Notes under the pieces: generated by a model
What the model was told of the DNA's origin: nothing
The model's database searches: none
Seen by the model: only the letters and a program-made list of their open reading frames with translations
Translations under genes and position numbers: made by a program
From: Achromobacter piechaudii NBRC 102461
GTDB lineage: Bacteria; Pseudomonadota; Gammaproteobacteria; Burkholderiales; Burkholderiaceae_B
Assembly (NCBI RefSeq): GCF_001571245.1
Contig: NZ_BCTK01000006.1
Location: forward strand, 682,001-746,000
Reading direction: 5' to 3'
DNA: 64,000 nt
Shown: in pieces, positions 52,600 through 62,300 of the stretch
Layout: every line of letters begins with the position of its first letter
Numbering within the stretch: position 1 is the first letter of the stretch

Positions 52600-53244
52600 T
52601 TAATTGCAGCGCTGGGTGGGCAGGTCGTAGCCGATGGTGATGGCGGTGGCCGGCACGTCCTTGAAGGCGGCTTCGGCAACCTTGTCGAAGCGGGTCTCGC
52701 AATTGAACTTGGTGTTCATCACGTAGTCCTCGCCCGCCGCCTCTTTCATCTGGGTTTCCCATTGATCGGCGGCGTCCAGCGCCTTGCCATCGACCAGCAC
52801 CATTTCCAACAGCACTTCCACCGCGCCCGACGAACGGGGCGCCGACCACAGCGCATAGGCGGACGGGTCCGCCGCGTTGCCGCATTGCGACAGGCAGTCG
52901 GCCGTGTAGCGCAGGCCCCGGCCGAACGCGCCCGGGGTGATCGGCTGGCCGACCTTGGGCGCGTCCTCGCCGATGAAGCTTTGCAGGTCGGGCTGGCAGC
53001 CCTTGGCCAGATCCATGCGCAGCGCGGTGACCTTGCCGTTGCCGATCGTGGCGGTGATCTGGCAGTTCTGCACGCGGAATATGTGGTCGTTGCCGAAGGA
53101 CTCGCGCGGCACGCCCGCGATGGATTCGAAGTAGCGCTGATTGGTGCCCAGCATGTCGCCGTTGAACACTTCCTTTACCGTCGCGGCCTGGGTCGCGCTT
53201 GCGCCGGCCAGCAGGATACCCAGGGTCAAGGCCTTGATTTTCAT
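52600..53244 (-). CDS. Exported hypothetical protein with conserved cysteines
   Basis: 214-residue exported protein. A signal peptide (MKIKALTLGILLAGASATQA) precedes a mature domain with six cysteines (about residues 60, 82, 116, 120, 180 and near the C-terminus), consistent with disulfides in the periplasm. FGNDHIFRVQNCQITATIGNGKV and YDLPTQRC are recognisable blocks but I cannot name the family. Start ATG 53244 is the only one giving a signal peptide; GGAG lies 12 bp upstream. It stands alone between two transport genes. Confidence 0.8.
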   Translation of the reverse strand: MKIKALTLGILLAGASATQAATVKEVFNGDMLGTNQRYFESIAGVPRESFGNDHIFRVQNCQITATIGNGKVTALRMDLAKGCQPDLQSFIGEDAPKVGQPITPGAFGRGLRYTADCLSQCGNAADPSAYALWSAPRSSGAVEVLLEMVLVDGKALDAADQWETQMKEAAGEDYVMNTKFNCETRFDKVAEAAFKDVPATAITIGYDLPTQRCN

Positions 53245-53370
53245 ACGAATGACGCTCCGTGGTGGGGGATGGCGTGCCTGTCGCGGTTTCGCAAAAGGCG
53301 GGTTTGCACGCGCATGCTGCCACAAAGCGGGGCGGTTCGTGTGAGGCGCAGGGTGCGCATCCCCCGACCC

Positions 53371-54024
53371 TCACTTCTTATTGTTATTGCCCGCCAGCGC
53401 CGCCGTGATGCCCAGCGCGATCAGCATCGCGCCGCCCACGTAGCGTTCGAAGTGCAGATAGCCCCGGCTGCGGCGCAGCCAACGGCCGGCTGCGCTGGCC
53501 GCCAGCGCGTAGCAGGCGTCGCTGATCAGGCCCAGCAGGACGAACACCAGTCCCAGAAAGACGACTTGCGAGGCGACATGGCCCCGGCTGACATCCACGA
53601 ACTGCGGCAGGAAGGCCAGGAAGAACAGCGCCGTCTTGGGATTGAGCAGGTTGATGATGAAGCCATCTCGAAACAGATGGCCATAACGCCGCGCCTTGGG
53701 CGGCGCATCCAGCGCGGCCGCGACAGGGCGCGTGCAGATTTTCTTCACGCCCAGCCAGATCAGATACGCGGCGCCCGCGTACTTCACGATGCTGAACGCC
53801 AGCGCCGATGACGCCAACAGGGCCGACAGGCCCAGCGCTGCCGCCAACACGTGCACCAGCGTTGCCGTGTGGATGCCCAGGTCGGACACCAGCCCGGCCT
53901 TGCGGCCTTGTTCGATCGACTGCGTGATGATGTAGAGCACGGCGGGGCCGGGTATGGCCAGCAGGATCAGGGCAGCGCTGACGAACAGCATCAGGTCGGC
54001 AGTGCTGGGAATCACGAATACCAT
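53371..54024 (-). CDS. LysE/RhtB-family amino-acid exporter
   Basis: 217-residue, six-helix LysE-type translocator. ALILLAIPGPAVLYIITQSIEQGRKAGL is the conserved first helix with its PGP motif, GHLFRDGFIINLLNPKTALFF and FLAFLPQFVD form the signature between helices 3 and 4. It exports amino acids such as homoserine, threonine or lysine. ATG 54024 chosen over a far-upstream ATG because it begins the first helix directly. The gene ends with a run of Asn/Lys codons. Confidence 0.9.
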   Translation of the reverse strand: MVFVIPSTADLMLFVSAALILLAIPGPAVLYIITQSIEQGRKAGLVSDLGIHTATLVHVLAAALGLSALLASSALAFSIVKYAGAAYLIWLGVKKICTRPVAAALDAPPKARRYGHLFRDGFIINLLNPKTALFFLAFLPQFVDVSRGHVASQVVFLGLVFVLLGLISDACYALAASAAGRWLRRSRGYLHFERYVGGAMLIALGITAALAGNNNKK

Positions 54025-54103
54025 GGCCGGATCTCCGAAAGGGGCGGCGAGCAGGGGGGACGGGGGTGGATAACTGTACCTCGCCGCCACGCATCTCGGC
54101 GAG

Positions 54104-55015
54104 CTACCCCAGCGCCGTATCCAGCAGCGTCATCAGCACAAAGCCTAGCATCAGGCCGCTGGTGGCCCAGGCTTCATGGCCCTTGCGATGGGATTCCGGA
54201 ATGATTTCATGGCTGATGACGAACAGCATCGCGCCCGCCGCGAAGCCCAGTCCCCAGGGCAGCAACTGCGCGGATCCGCCCACCAGCGCCGCGCCCAGCA
54301 CCGCGCCGATGGGTTCCACCAGGCCGGAGGCCGCGCCCAGCGCAGCCGCGAAGCCGCGCGAGTAGCCCGCCGCCCGCAGCGCGATGGCGATGACCAGCCC
54401 TTCGGGCACATCCTGGATCGAAATGCCCAGGGCCAGCGCGCTGGCGCGCAGCGCGTCGTTGCCCGCGTAGCCCACACCGATGGCCAGGCCTTCCGGAAAA
54501 TTGTGCAGGGTGATGGCGAACGCGAACAGCCAGGCGCGCCGCAACGCGCGCGCGTCCTTGCCTTCCTTGCCCTTGATGAAATGCTCGTGCGGAATGCGCT
54601 GGTCCATCAGCATCAGCGCGCCCGCGCCCAGCAGGATCGCCGCGCCTACCGTCAAGCCGGCTGCCCAGCGTCCCAAGCCCAGCTCGCTCGCCGCGCCCAG
54701 CGCGGGTATCACCAGTGAAAAGGCGCTGGCGGCCAGCATGATGCCCGCGCCAAAGCCCAGCATCGTGTCCTGCGTGCGGTCGGACAGCGTGCGGCAGAAC
54801 AGGATCGGCAAGGTGCCGAGCGCCGTGGCCCCTGCCGCCGCAAGGCCGCCCAGCAAGGCGTCGCCGACGACCGGGTGATGCGTGTGCAGCAAATGCCAGC
54901 CTTGATAGAACGCGGCAATGCCGGCCAGCGCCAGGAACGTCCACATGCCGCGTTTGAGCGGAGACATGCGGACGGCGGGGCCGGCCTCGTCGCGCGGGCG
55001 TATGTCCGGATGCAT
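54104..55015 (-). CDS. ZIP-family divalent metal transporter (GufA/ZupT-like)
   Basis: 303-residue membrane protein with eight helices. Metal-binding motifs HNFPEG in helix 4 and QDVPEG in helix 5 are intact, with the helix 2 histidine/aspartate region GFGAGIMLAASAFSLVIPAL. The loop before helix 4 (DQRIPHEHFIKGKEGKD) contains the His/Asp residues typical of GufA proteins. Imports Zn2+ or other divalent metals. Start at ATG 55015 gives family length; the ORF extends upstream without family similarity. Confidence 0.87.
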   Translation of the reverse strand: MHPDIRPRDEAGPAVRMSPLKRGMWTFLALAGIAAFYQGWHLLHTHHPVVGDALLGGLAAAGATALGTLPILFCRTLSDRTQDTMLGFGAGIMLAASAFSLVIPALGAASELGLGRWAAGLTVGAAILLGAGALMLMDQRIPHEHFIKGKEGKDARALRRAWLFAFAITLHNFPEGLAIGVGYAGNDALRASALALGISIQDVPEGLVIAIALRAAGYSRGFAAALGAASGLVEPIGAVLGAALVGGSAQLLPWGLGFAAGAMLFVISHEIIPESHRKGHEAWATSGLMLGFVLMTLLDTALG

Positions 55016-55316
55016 CGGTTGCCTCAGCTTGGAATGACGGGCCGGGGTCGGACCGCGCGAGCGGGTTGCGGGCACTGCGCCATGCTGTTCTCCCTTAGCG
55101 CACGCCGAAGGGATCAGCGGCGTGGCAGGCCGTTCAGCAATCGGCGTGCCCGCAGCAGGTGATCCGCGATGGGTGTTGGAGCAGCCAGGTTGCCGCGCGT
55201 CTGGATGGTTGCTGCGCACGCGGCTCCGGGACTAAGCTGGCGACTGGCTATCGACAGCGGCGCAGGCGGTTTCGGTCAGCATCGGCCCCGAACCCGCGCG
55301 CCACAAGGAGAGCAGC
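55016..55316. other. 301-bp intergenic region between ZIP gene and SDR/GH15 pair
   Basis: No convincing ORF on either strand, no clear Fur or Zur box, no repeat I could see. The only functional element visible is the AAGGAG ribosome site just before the SDR start. It must hold the two divergent promoters. Confidence 0.5.
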
Positions 55317-56135
55317 ATGCGGCATGCGGTAGATCTGTCCGGGCGCGTGGCGATTGTCACGGGCGCCAATTCAGGAATCGGGCGCGGCATCGCGCTGGAG
55401 CTGGCGGCGGCGGGGGCGAAGGTGGTGGTCAATCACCGGCCAAATGAAGATTCCGAACGCCGCGCAGCCGAGGTGGTGCAGCAGATCGTCGACGCGGGCG
55501 GCCAGGCGGTGGCGGCGGCGGCCGACATCAGCCGCGAAGACGACGTCGATCATTTGTTCCGCGTGGCGGCGGACCATTTCCAGGGGCTGGACATCCTGGT
55601 CAACAACGCCGGCATCGAGCAACCGGCCGCCATCCAGGACATGACGCTGGCGCAATGGCAGAAGGTGATCGACACCAACCTGACCGGCCAATTCCTGTGC
55701 GCCCGCGCGGCCTCCCGGGTGTTCCTGAACCGGCAAGCGCCGCCACCCGCCGGCGAGGCCGCCGGAAAAATCGTCTTCATCAGTTCGGTTCATGAGGTCA
55801 TCCCCTGGGCCTTTCAATCGAACTATGCGGCGTCCAAAGGCGGCGTGTCCTTGTTGATGCAGTCGCTGGCGCAAGAGCTTGCGCCGATGAAGATCCGCGT
55901 CAATTCCGTGGCGCCGGGCGCCATTCGAACGCCCATCAATGCGCCTGCGTGGAACACGCCGGAAAGCCTCGCGTCGTTGCTCAAGCTGATTCCGTATGGC
56001 CGCATCGGCGAACCCGAGGACGTGGCGCGCGCGGTGGCGTGGCTGGCCAGCGACGATTCCGATTACGTCACCGGCTCGACCCTGTTCGTCGATGGCGGCA
56101 TGACCTTGTATCCCGGCTTTCGCGGGGCGGGTTGA
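55317..56135 (+). CDS. SDR-family oxidoreductase (glucose 1-dehydrogenase-like)
   Basis: 272-residue short-chain dehydrogenase. TGANSGIGRG cofactor motif, NNAG, SSVHEVIPWAFQSNYAASKGG with catalytic Ser and YxxxK, and the C-terminal GSTLFVDGGMTLYPGF typical of glucose 1-dehydrogenase-like SDRs. VNHRPNE after strand 2 indicates NADP preference. It precedes the GH15 gene by 3 bp, so both act in one pathway, plausibly releasing and oxidising a hexose. Confidence 0.88.
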   Translation: MRHAVDLSGRVAIVTGANSGIGRGIALELAAAGAKVVVNHRPNEDSERRAAEVVQQIVDAGGQAVAAAADISREDDVDHLFRVAADHFQGLDILVNNAGIEQPAAIQDMTLAQWQKVIDTNLTGQFLCARAASRVFLNRQAPPPAGEAAGKIVFISSVHEVIPWAFQSNYAASKGGVSLLMQSLAQELAPMKIRVNSVAPGAIRTPINAPAWNTPESLASLLKLIPYGRIGEPEDVARAVAWLASDDSDYVTGSTLFVDGGMTLYPGFRGAG

Positions 56136-56138
56136 GCC

Positions 56139-57959
56139 ATGTCCAAACCCATCGAGGACTATGGCTTGATCGGCAACATGCTGTCGGCCGCGCTGGTCGC
56201 GCGCGACGGCTCGATCGACTGGCTCTGCCTGCCGCACTTTGATTCCCCCGCCTGCTTTGCGGCCTTGCTTGGCAATGAAAGCCATGGCCACTGGCTGCTG
56301 GCGCCCGAGGGCACGGGCCACACCAGCACGCGCCGCTATCTGCCGGACACGGCGGTATTGGAAACGCGGCACGAGACCCCCACCGGCGCGGTGCTGGTCT
56401 ATGACTTCATGCCCCTTAGCGACGACGAGGAGCGCGTGGACGTCGTGCGCATCGTGCAGGGCGAGTCGGGGCAGGTGGACATGCGGATGGACCTGATCCT
56501 GCGCTTCAACTACGGGCAGGCGGTGCCGTGGGTGCGGCGGCGCGACTATGGCCTGAGCGCCATCGCGGGGCCGGACGCCGTCGAATTGCACACGGCGGTG
56601 CCCTTGCAGGGGCGTGACATGAAAAGCGTGGCGGCCTTCCAGGTGCGCAAGGGCGACACGGTGCCGTTCACGCTGTCGTATCACCGGTCGCACAAGACGC
56701 CGCATTTCGTGCCGGATCGCTTGGAAAGCATGGACCGCACAGTGGCGTGGTGGCACGAATGGGCCAAGCGCTGCCATTGGGACAACGGGCCGGGGCGGCG
56801 GCGCGATGCGGTCGTCAGGTCGCTCATCACGCTCAAGCTGCTGACGTTCCAGCCGACGGGCGGCATCGTCGCCGCGCCCACCACCTCGCTGCCCGAGCAA
56901 CTGGGCGGCACCCGCAATTGGGACTATCGCCATTGCTGGCTGCGCGACTCCGCGCTGACCCTGTATGCGCTCTTGAACGCCGGCTATCGGGAAGAGGCCG
57001 AAGCGTGGCGCCAATGGCTGTTGCGCGCGGCGGCGGGGCACCCCAATCAGCTTCAGATCATGTATGGCATTGCCGGTGAACGCTGGCTGCCCGAACACGA
57101 TATTCCCTGGCTGCCCGGCTACGAGGGCAGCGCGCCCGTGCGCCTGGGCAATGCGGCGGCCGGGCAGATGCAGCTGGACGTCTATGGCGAACTGATCGAA
57201 ACGCTGCACGCCGCGCGGGTCGCCGAACTGGCGCCGCTGGCCGAGGCATGGCGCATGCAGAAAGTGCTGCTTACGCCGCTTGAAGAACTGTGGCGCGAGC
57301 CCGACCACGGCATCTGGGAAATGCGCGGGCCGCCGCGCGCGTTCACGCATTCGCGGCTGATGTGCTGGGTGGCGCTGGACCGCACGTTGAAATCCTGCGA
57401 ACGCTTCGGCCTGGATGGGCCGGTGGAGCGATGGCGCGCGCTGGCCGCCGAGATCCGCGAGGACATCTGTAAGAACGGCTTCGACGCGCAGCGCAACACC
57501 TTCGTCCAGTACTACGGCGGCACCGCGCTGGATGCGAGCCTGCTGCTGATTCCGCAGGTTGGCTTCCTGCCGGCCGACGACCCGCGCGTGACCGGCACCA
57601 TACAGGCCGTCGAACGCGAACTGCTGCGTGACGGGCTGCTGCTGCGTTATTCCACGCAGCACAGCGACGACGGCCTGCCCGGCGACGAAGGCGCGTTCCT
57701 GGCGTGCAGCTATTGGCTGGCCGATGCGTACATCATGCAAGGCCGGCTGGACGACGCGCATCGCCTGTTCGACCATCTGCTGTCGCTGCGCAATGACCTG
57801 GGCCTGCTGGCCGAGGAATACGATGTGGCGCGCAAGCGGCTGGTGGGCAATTTCCCGCAGGGGTTCTCGCACATCGGCCTGGTCAACACGGCCTACAACC
57901 TGAGCGCGGCGGGTGGGCCGGCGCATCAGCGTTCGTCCAGGGATGCGCCGCAGGATTGA
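56139..57959 (+). CDS. Glycoside hydrolase family 15 protein (glucoamylase/trehalase type)
   Basis: 606-residue GH15 enzyme. The N-terminal beta-sandwich begins with PIEDYGLIGNMLSAALVARDGSIDWLCLP, the standard opening of trehalase-like GH15 proteins; the catalytic (alpha/alpha)6 barrel has GGTRNWDYRHCWLRDSALTLYA, the acid candidate in GIWEMRG and the base candidate in LLAEEYD. No signal peptide, so cytoplasmic action on trehalose or maltodextrin is likely. Starts 3 bp after the SDR stop. Which glucan is cut cannot be read from sequence. Confidence 0.9.
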   Translation: MSKPIEDYGLIGNMLSAALVARDGSIDWLCLPHFDSPACFAALLGNESHGHWLLAPEGTGHTSTRRYLPDTAVLETRHETPTGAVLVYDFMPLSDDEERVDVVRIVQGESGQVDMRMDLILRFNYGQAVPWVRRRDYGLSAIAGPDAVELHTAVPLQGRDMKSVAAFQVRKGDTVPFTLSYHRSHKTPHFVPDRLESMDRTVAWWHEWAKRCHWDNGPGRRRDAVVRSLITLKLLTFQPTGGIVAAPTTSLPEQLGGTRNWDYRHCWLRDSALTLYALLNAGYREEAEAWRQWLLRAAAGHPNQLQIMYGIAGERWLPEHDIPWLPGYEGSAPVRLGNAAAGQMQLDVYGELIETLHAARVAELAPLAEAWRMQKVLLTPLEELWREPDHGIWEMRGPPRAFTHSRLMCWVALDRTLKSCERFGLDGPVERWRALAAEIREDICKNGFDAQRNTFVQYYGGTALDASLLLIPQVGFLPADDPRVTGTIQAVERELLRDGLLLRYSTQHSDDGLPGDEGAFLACSYWLADAYIMQGRLDDAHRLFDHLLSLRNDLGLLAEEYDVARKRLVGNFPQGFSHIGLVNTAYNLSAAGGPAHQRSSRDAPQD

Positions 57960-57978
57960 CGCGGCGGCGCGTTCGCGG

Positions 57979-58545
57979 TCAGCGGCCGATAGGGCGGGCC
58001 GGGTTGCCCGCCACCGTGGCCGAAGCGGGCACGTCTCGCGTGACGACGCTGCCCGCGCCGATGATCGCGTGATCGCCCACCGTGATGCCGGGCAGCAGGA
58101 TCGCCCCGGCGCCGATCCACACGTTGCGGCCGATGCGTATCGGGCGACCGAACTCCAGCCCGGCCGCGCGCGAGGCCGCATCGCGCGGATGGTCCGCCGC
58201 CATGATCTGCACGGCCGGTCCGATCTGTGTGCCGTCGCCGATGTCGATGCGGGCCACGTCCAGGATGACGCAATTGAAATTCATGAAGACGTCGACACCC
58301 AGGTGGATGTTGCAGCCGTAATCGCAATGAAACGGCGGCCGCACCACCGCGCCGCGTCCCACTTCGCCCAGGCGTTCGACGAGCAGCGCGTGGCGCTCGG
58401 CGGCAGGCGCGGCCAGCGCGGCGTTGTATCGCACCAGCCAGGCTTTGGTGGCGGCCTGCTCGGCCTGGATGTCGGGGTCGGTCGGGTCGTAGAGCGCTCC
58501 TTCCAGCATTTTTTTGATTTCGGGTCCTGGACGCAGGCGTGGCAT
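57979..58545 (-). CDS. Maltose/galactoside O-acetyltransferase-like (LbH hexapeptide) protein
   Basis: 188-residue left-handed beta-helix acetyltransferase. The N-terminal Maltose_acetyl domain (about 5-55) is followed by hexapeptide repeats ([31 protein letters not shown] type) and the catalytic His region [13 protein letters not shown]. It transfers acetyl from acetyl-CoA to a sugar, probably detoxifying non-metabolised sugars. ATG 58545 has AAGGAGCC upstream. Convergent with the GH15 gene, 19 bp apart; a shared sugar context is possible but not shown. Confidence 0.87.
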   Translation of the reverse strand: MPRLRPGPEIKKMLEGALYDPTDPDIQAEQAATKAWLVRYNAALAAPAAERHALLVERLGEVGRGAVVRPPFHCDYGCNIHLGVDVFMNFNCVILDVARIDIGDGTQIGPAVQIMAADHPRDAASRAAGLEFGRPIRIGRNVWIGAGAILLPGITVGDHAIIGAGSVVTRDVPASATVAGNPARPIGR

Positions 58546-58838
58546 GGCGGCTCCTTGTGTGCAAGAGGCCAGATCAGCAAGCGGCGTGCCCAAGCCATCG
58601 GGCCGCGCACCGTCGGATAGGTCGTTTCGTCCCGATACAATTCCTTCAAACATGAACGACCCGCATGCCCTAGGATTCCGCCTCATAGGCCGGCCATCCG
58701 TCTTCTGCGTACGCTTGAAAGCGCCGGAAGACGAGCAACGCCGCTGGCCATTTTCCCGCCCTTTGTCTGCCCGCCGTGCATCACGGCGCTGGTGACCCGG
58801 CCTGGGCGGTCAAACATATAAACGCCGCGTGATGCGGC

Positions 58839-59333
58839 ATGAGCACCATGACGAAGATTCTTGTTGTCGACGATCAGCCGATGCTGATCGAGATGTTGAG
58901 TGAACTGCTCGGCGCGGAAGGTTATGACGTGACGACGCACACCGACGGTCTGACGGCGTTGCAGCAGATGCTGAATCTGCGCCCGGATGTCGTGATCACC
59001 GACTTCTCCATGCCCGGCATGCACGGCGGCGCATTGCTGACTGCCATGCGCGAAAACGCTTATCTGAGCGACACGCCCGTGCTGGTCCTGAGCGGCCGCT
59101 CCGAATACGAAGTCGGCGAATCGTGCGTGGGCTATGCGGCCTACCTGCGCAAGCCGGCCGAGCCTGCCGAGGTGCTGGAGACCGTGCGCCGCCTGGCTCC
59201 TGCGGCGGCCGCGTCCGCGCCCGCCGCGCCGGTCCGCCCCGCGCGGCATCGCGCCGATACGGACGGGCTGGACGCGCCCCTGCGCAAGACCACGTCCAGC
59301 GCCGCGCACGCACCAGCGGTGTACTTCGCGTAG
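58839..59333 (+). CDS. Orphan receiver-domain response regulator
   Basis: 164 residues: a receiver domain (about 4-122) with acidic pair in VVDDQ, phosphoacceptor D in VVITDFSMPGMHG (about 55), switch residue in VLVLSGRS and K in YLRKPAEP. The remaining about 40 residues are Ala/Pro/Arg-rich with no output domain. No kinase gene is nearby. It probably passes phosphate or binds a partner protein. ATG at 58839 or 58848 are both possible; the start has no obvious ribosome site. Confidence 0.8.
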   Translation: MSTMTKILVVDDQPMLIEMLSELLGAEGYDVTTHTDGLTALQQMLNLRPDVVITDFSMPGMHGGALLTAMRENAYLSDTPVLVLSGRSEYEVGESCVGYAAYLRKPAEPAEVLETVRRLAPAAAASAPAAPVRPARHRADTDGLDAPLRKTTSSAAHAPAVYFA

Positions 59334-59340
59334 GCAATCA

Positions 59341-59363
59341 GGCGGTGGCCACGCGCCACCGCC
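59341..59363. terminator. Hairpin between convergent response-regulator and autotransporter genes
   Basis: GGCGGTGG (59341-59348) pairs perfectly with CCACCGCC (59356-59363) across a 7-nt loop. No T-run; likely bidirectional terminator. Confidence 0.5.
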
Positions 59364-59390
59364 GTCCGATGCCTGCGCGGCGGCCGGTCA

Positions 59391-62300
59391 TCAGAAGCGG
59401 TAGCGCACGTCCAGCGTGCCCGTGTTCTGACGGTTGCCATCCCCGAATTGTCCGCCGTAGCTCACGCCGACCGTGGTGCGCTTGCTGACTTCCATTCCTA
59501 CGGCCAGCTCGATCACCGCTGCGTCCTGCGCGACGGGCGCGCCGTTTGCCGTGAACGCATCGCCGCCTTGCGCGAAGGCCAGCACGCTGGCGGGGCTGAG
59601 GTCGCCGAAGGCATGGCGCCAGCCCAGCGTGCCGCGCGCATAGCCGCGTGCGCCGCTGCTTTCGAAGGTGGTCAGGGCGTGCAGGCCCACGGTGGTGGTC
59701 GTGATGTCGTTGCGGTTGCTCTGGCCGCGCAACGCCGCATCGCCGCCCGATTCCGAAAAGCCGCGCGTGCGCAGATCGCTGTAGTTCGCGGCGACGAAGG
59801 GCTCCAGCGTCAGCCGTTCGTACACAGGCATCGCATATCCGACTTCCGTGAAGAATTGCCCGGTGCTGGCGCTGTAGTCGGCCTTGAGCGTCTGGTTCAG
59901 TCCGGCCGCCGCGGTGCTGCGGCGCGTGTCCACGTCGTGCCAGCTGTAGGCCGCGCCCAGGCTGACGTTGATCTTGCCCGCGCCGGCGTCGAACGCCTTG
60001 CCGCCATAGACGGCGATGCTGTAGCTGTCGGTGTCCGCGCGCGAGGCGCGGTCGCGGGTGCGGCTGTCGCTGTTGGCGTAGCCGATGGCGCCGCCCAGGC
60101 GCCAGCCTCCGCCCACGGCCGCATCGCCGCCCACGGTCACGCCCGAATCGGACTGCGTGGTTTCGGCGGCGTTGCTGTTGCCGCCCAGCGTGGTCCATTT
60201 ACCGAATACCTGCGCCCACAGCGGTTGCGCGGCCGACTGCGGCAGCGTCGCGGCGTCGCCCAAGCCCAACTGTGCGGTGGGCGCGCCGGGAATCTGGCCG
60301 GCATCGAGATTGGCGCGCAGCCGTGCCATCGGCATCTGCGTGAACGAGCCCGTCACGTTTTGCAGCCCCGATATCGCGCTGGCGTGGGCTTCGCCGGACA
60401 GCGCGTTGAACGCCGCTGGCGGCGCACCGTTGGGCAGGTTGAGGATGTGCTGGTACAGCGCGCTGTTGGCGGGAAGGCTTTGCAGCGCCCGCGCGACGCC
60501 GCGCTGATTGCCGGTCAGCGCGGCATCGGCGAATTCGATGGGGCGCGTGCCGCCGCCGTTGTCACCGCCGCCGTTGTTACCACCGCCTTCGGCGGGCACT
60601 TCCTTCAGCTTCACCACCAGATCGACCCGGTTGGCGTCGTAGGTGAGGGAAGGCGTCAGGAAGGCAAGGTTGCTGGTGACGGTGTCAAAGCGGCCTTGCA
60701 CGCCGTTGTTGGCGGAAACAATCGTGTAGGCGGTGGACGGCGCATAGCTGCCGTTTTCTCCGACCTGCACGACCGAGCCGTTCAGTGTCGCCGTGCCCGC
60801 TACGCGCACGCTGCTGTTTTGTCCGTCGGCGGTCGTGGCCACGCGCAAGGTCGAGCCGGGCGCGAAGCTCAGGTCGCCGGACAGGGTCATGCTGCCCAGC
60901 GGCGTCGCGGCATTGCCCGGCGATAGCGTCGCGCCGGCGCCGACGTCGACGTTGTTCAAGGTACCGGTGCCGGTCAGCGTCGTGCCTGCCGAGGCCAGGA
61001 CGCGACCGCCCAGCTTGCCGTCCACCTGCAATGCGCCGGCGGACAATTGCAGCGTGCCGGTGTAGCTGCTGCTGTCGCCGGTCATCGCCAGCGCACCCGC
61101 GCCCAGCTTGGTGGTCGCGCCCGCGCCAGAGATCGCGCCGGCGTAGAGCTGGTCGTCGGAACGGTTGAAGATCAGCCTGCCTTGGTTGACGATATCGCCC
61201 GCCACCCAACCGGTGTTGCCGCCGTCGCCGATTTGCAGCGTGCCGGCATCGACATAGGCGCCATCGATGGTGTTTTGCCCGGTCAGCACCAGCGTGCCCG
61301 TGCCCGCTTGACGCAGTTGTCCCGCGCCGCCGATTGCGCCGCCAAAGACGACGCGGTCGCTGCGCGAGAAGGTCAGCGCCGCGCCGCTTGCTACCGTGAC
61401 GTCGCCCGCGATGCTGCCCGACGTCGCGCCGTCGCCCACTTGCAGGACACCGGCCTGCACGGAGGTGCCGCCCAGATAGGTGTTCTGGCCACTGAGCACG
61501 AGCGTACCGGCCCCAAGCTTGGCCAGGCGGCCCCCGCCCGTCAGCGATTGGCCCAAGGTGAAGGTGTTGCTGGCGGCGGCGATATCGAAGCCACCGCCCG
61601 CCGCGCCCAGCGAGATGCTGCGCGCAGTTCCTTGGAATGCCGTGCCCGTCACGCGCAAGACGCCGCCTTGGAAGTCCAGGTCGGCGGTGGGCGCTCCCAG
61701 GTTGGCGTCGCTATTGACCGACAGCGTGCCCGCCGACAATTGCGTGCTTTGCGTGTAGGTATTGAAGCCGTTCAGCGTCAACGTGCCCAAGCCCGTCTTC
61801 TTGATGCCCGTGCCGGTCAGCGTGTTGTCGATCGTGGCATTCCACGACGCCGAGGCGGCGCTGCCGTCGCCCACGCGCACTTCGCCCAGCGCGCCGGGCA
61901 CGCTGCCGGTCACCGCCAGCGGCGCGCCGGTCAGGCGATACCCGTCGCTGGCGAACTGCATGCCCTGCGCGGCGAGTGCGCCGTCCGTGTCGTCGAGCGT
62001 CACCGTGCCAGCCGCGCCGCCCAGGATGACGAAGGAGTCAGTCGGTTGGCGCGGCCCCGTCACGCTGCCGACCGCATCGGTCCAATTGGCGCTGGTGCGA
62101 GACCATACGCCCGATCCGCCTCCCAGCTGCGTCGGGCTGGCCAGTCCGTTTGCATTCCAGATGTTCAGCGTCAGCCCGCCGGTGTTGATCAGGTTGACCT
62201 GTTTGGCGGCGGAAAGGTATTGCAGGGCAACGCCCGGTGTCGGGAGCAGGCCACCGTTGTACAGGCTTAGTGAGCCGGTGTAGTCAAACAAGCGGTACAC

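Noticed and set aside
55371..58181. 936-codon minus-strand frame across the SDR and GH15 genes
   Set aside because: Antisense shadow of two intact enzymes; composition biased to Arg, Gln and His and no domain seen.
58546..58838. Short plus-strand frame in the gap before the receiver protein
   Set aside because: It overlaps the start of the acetyltransferase gene, has no ribosome site and no recognisable sequence.
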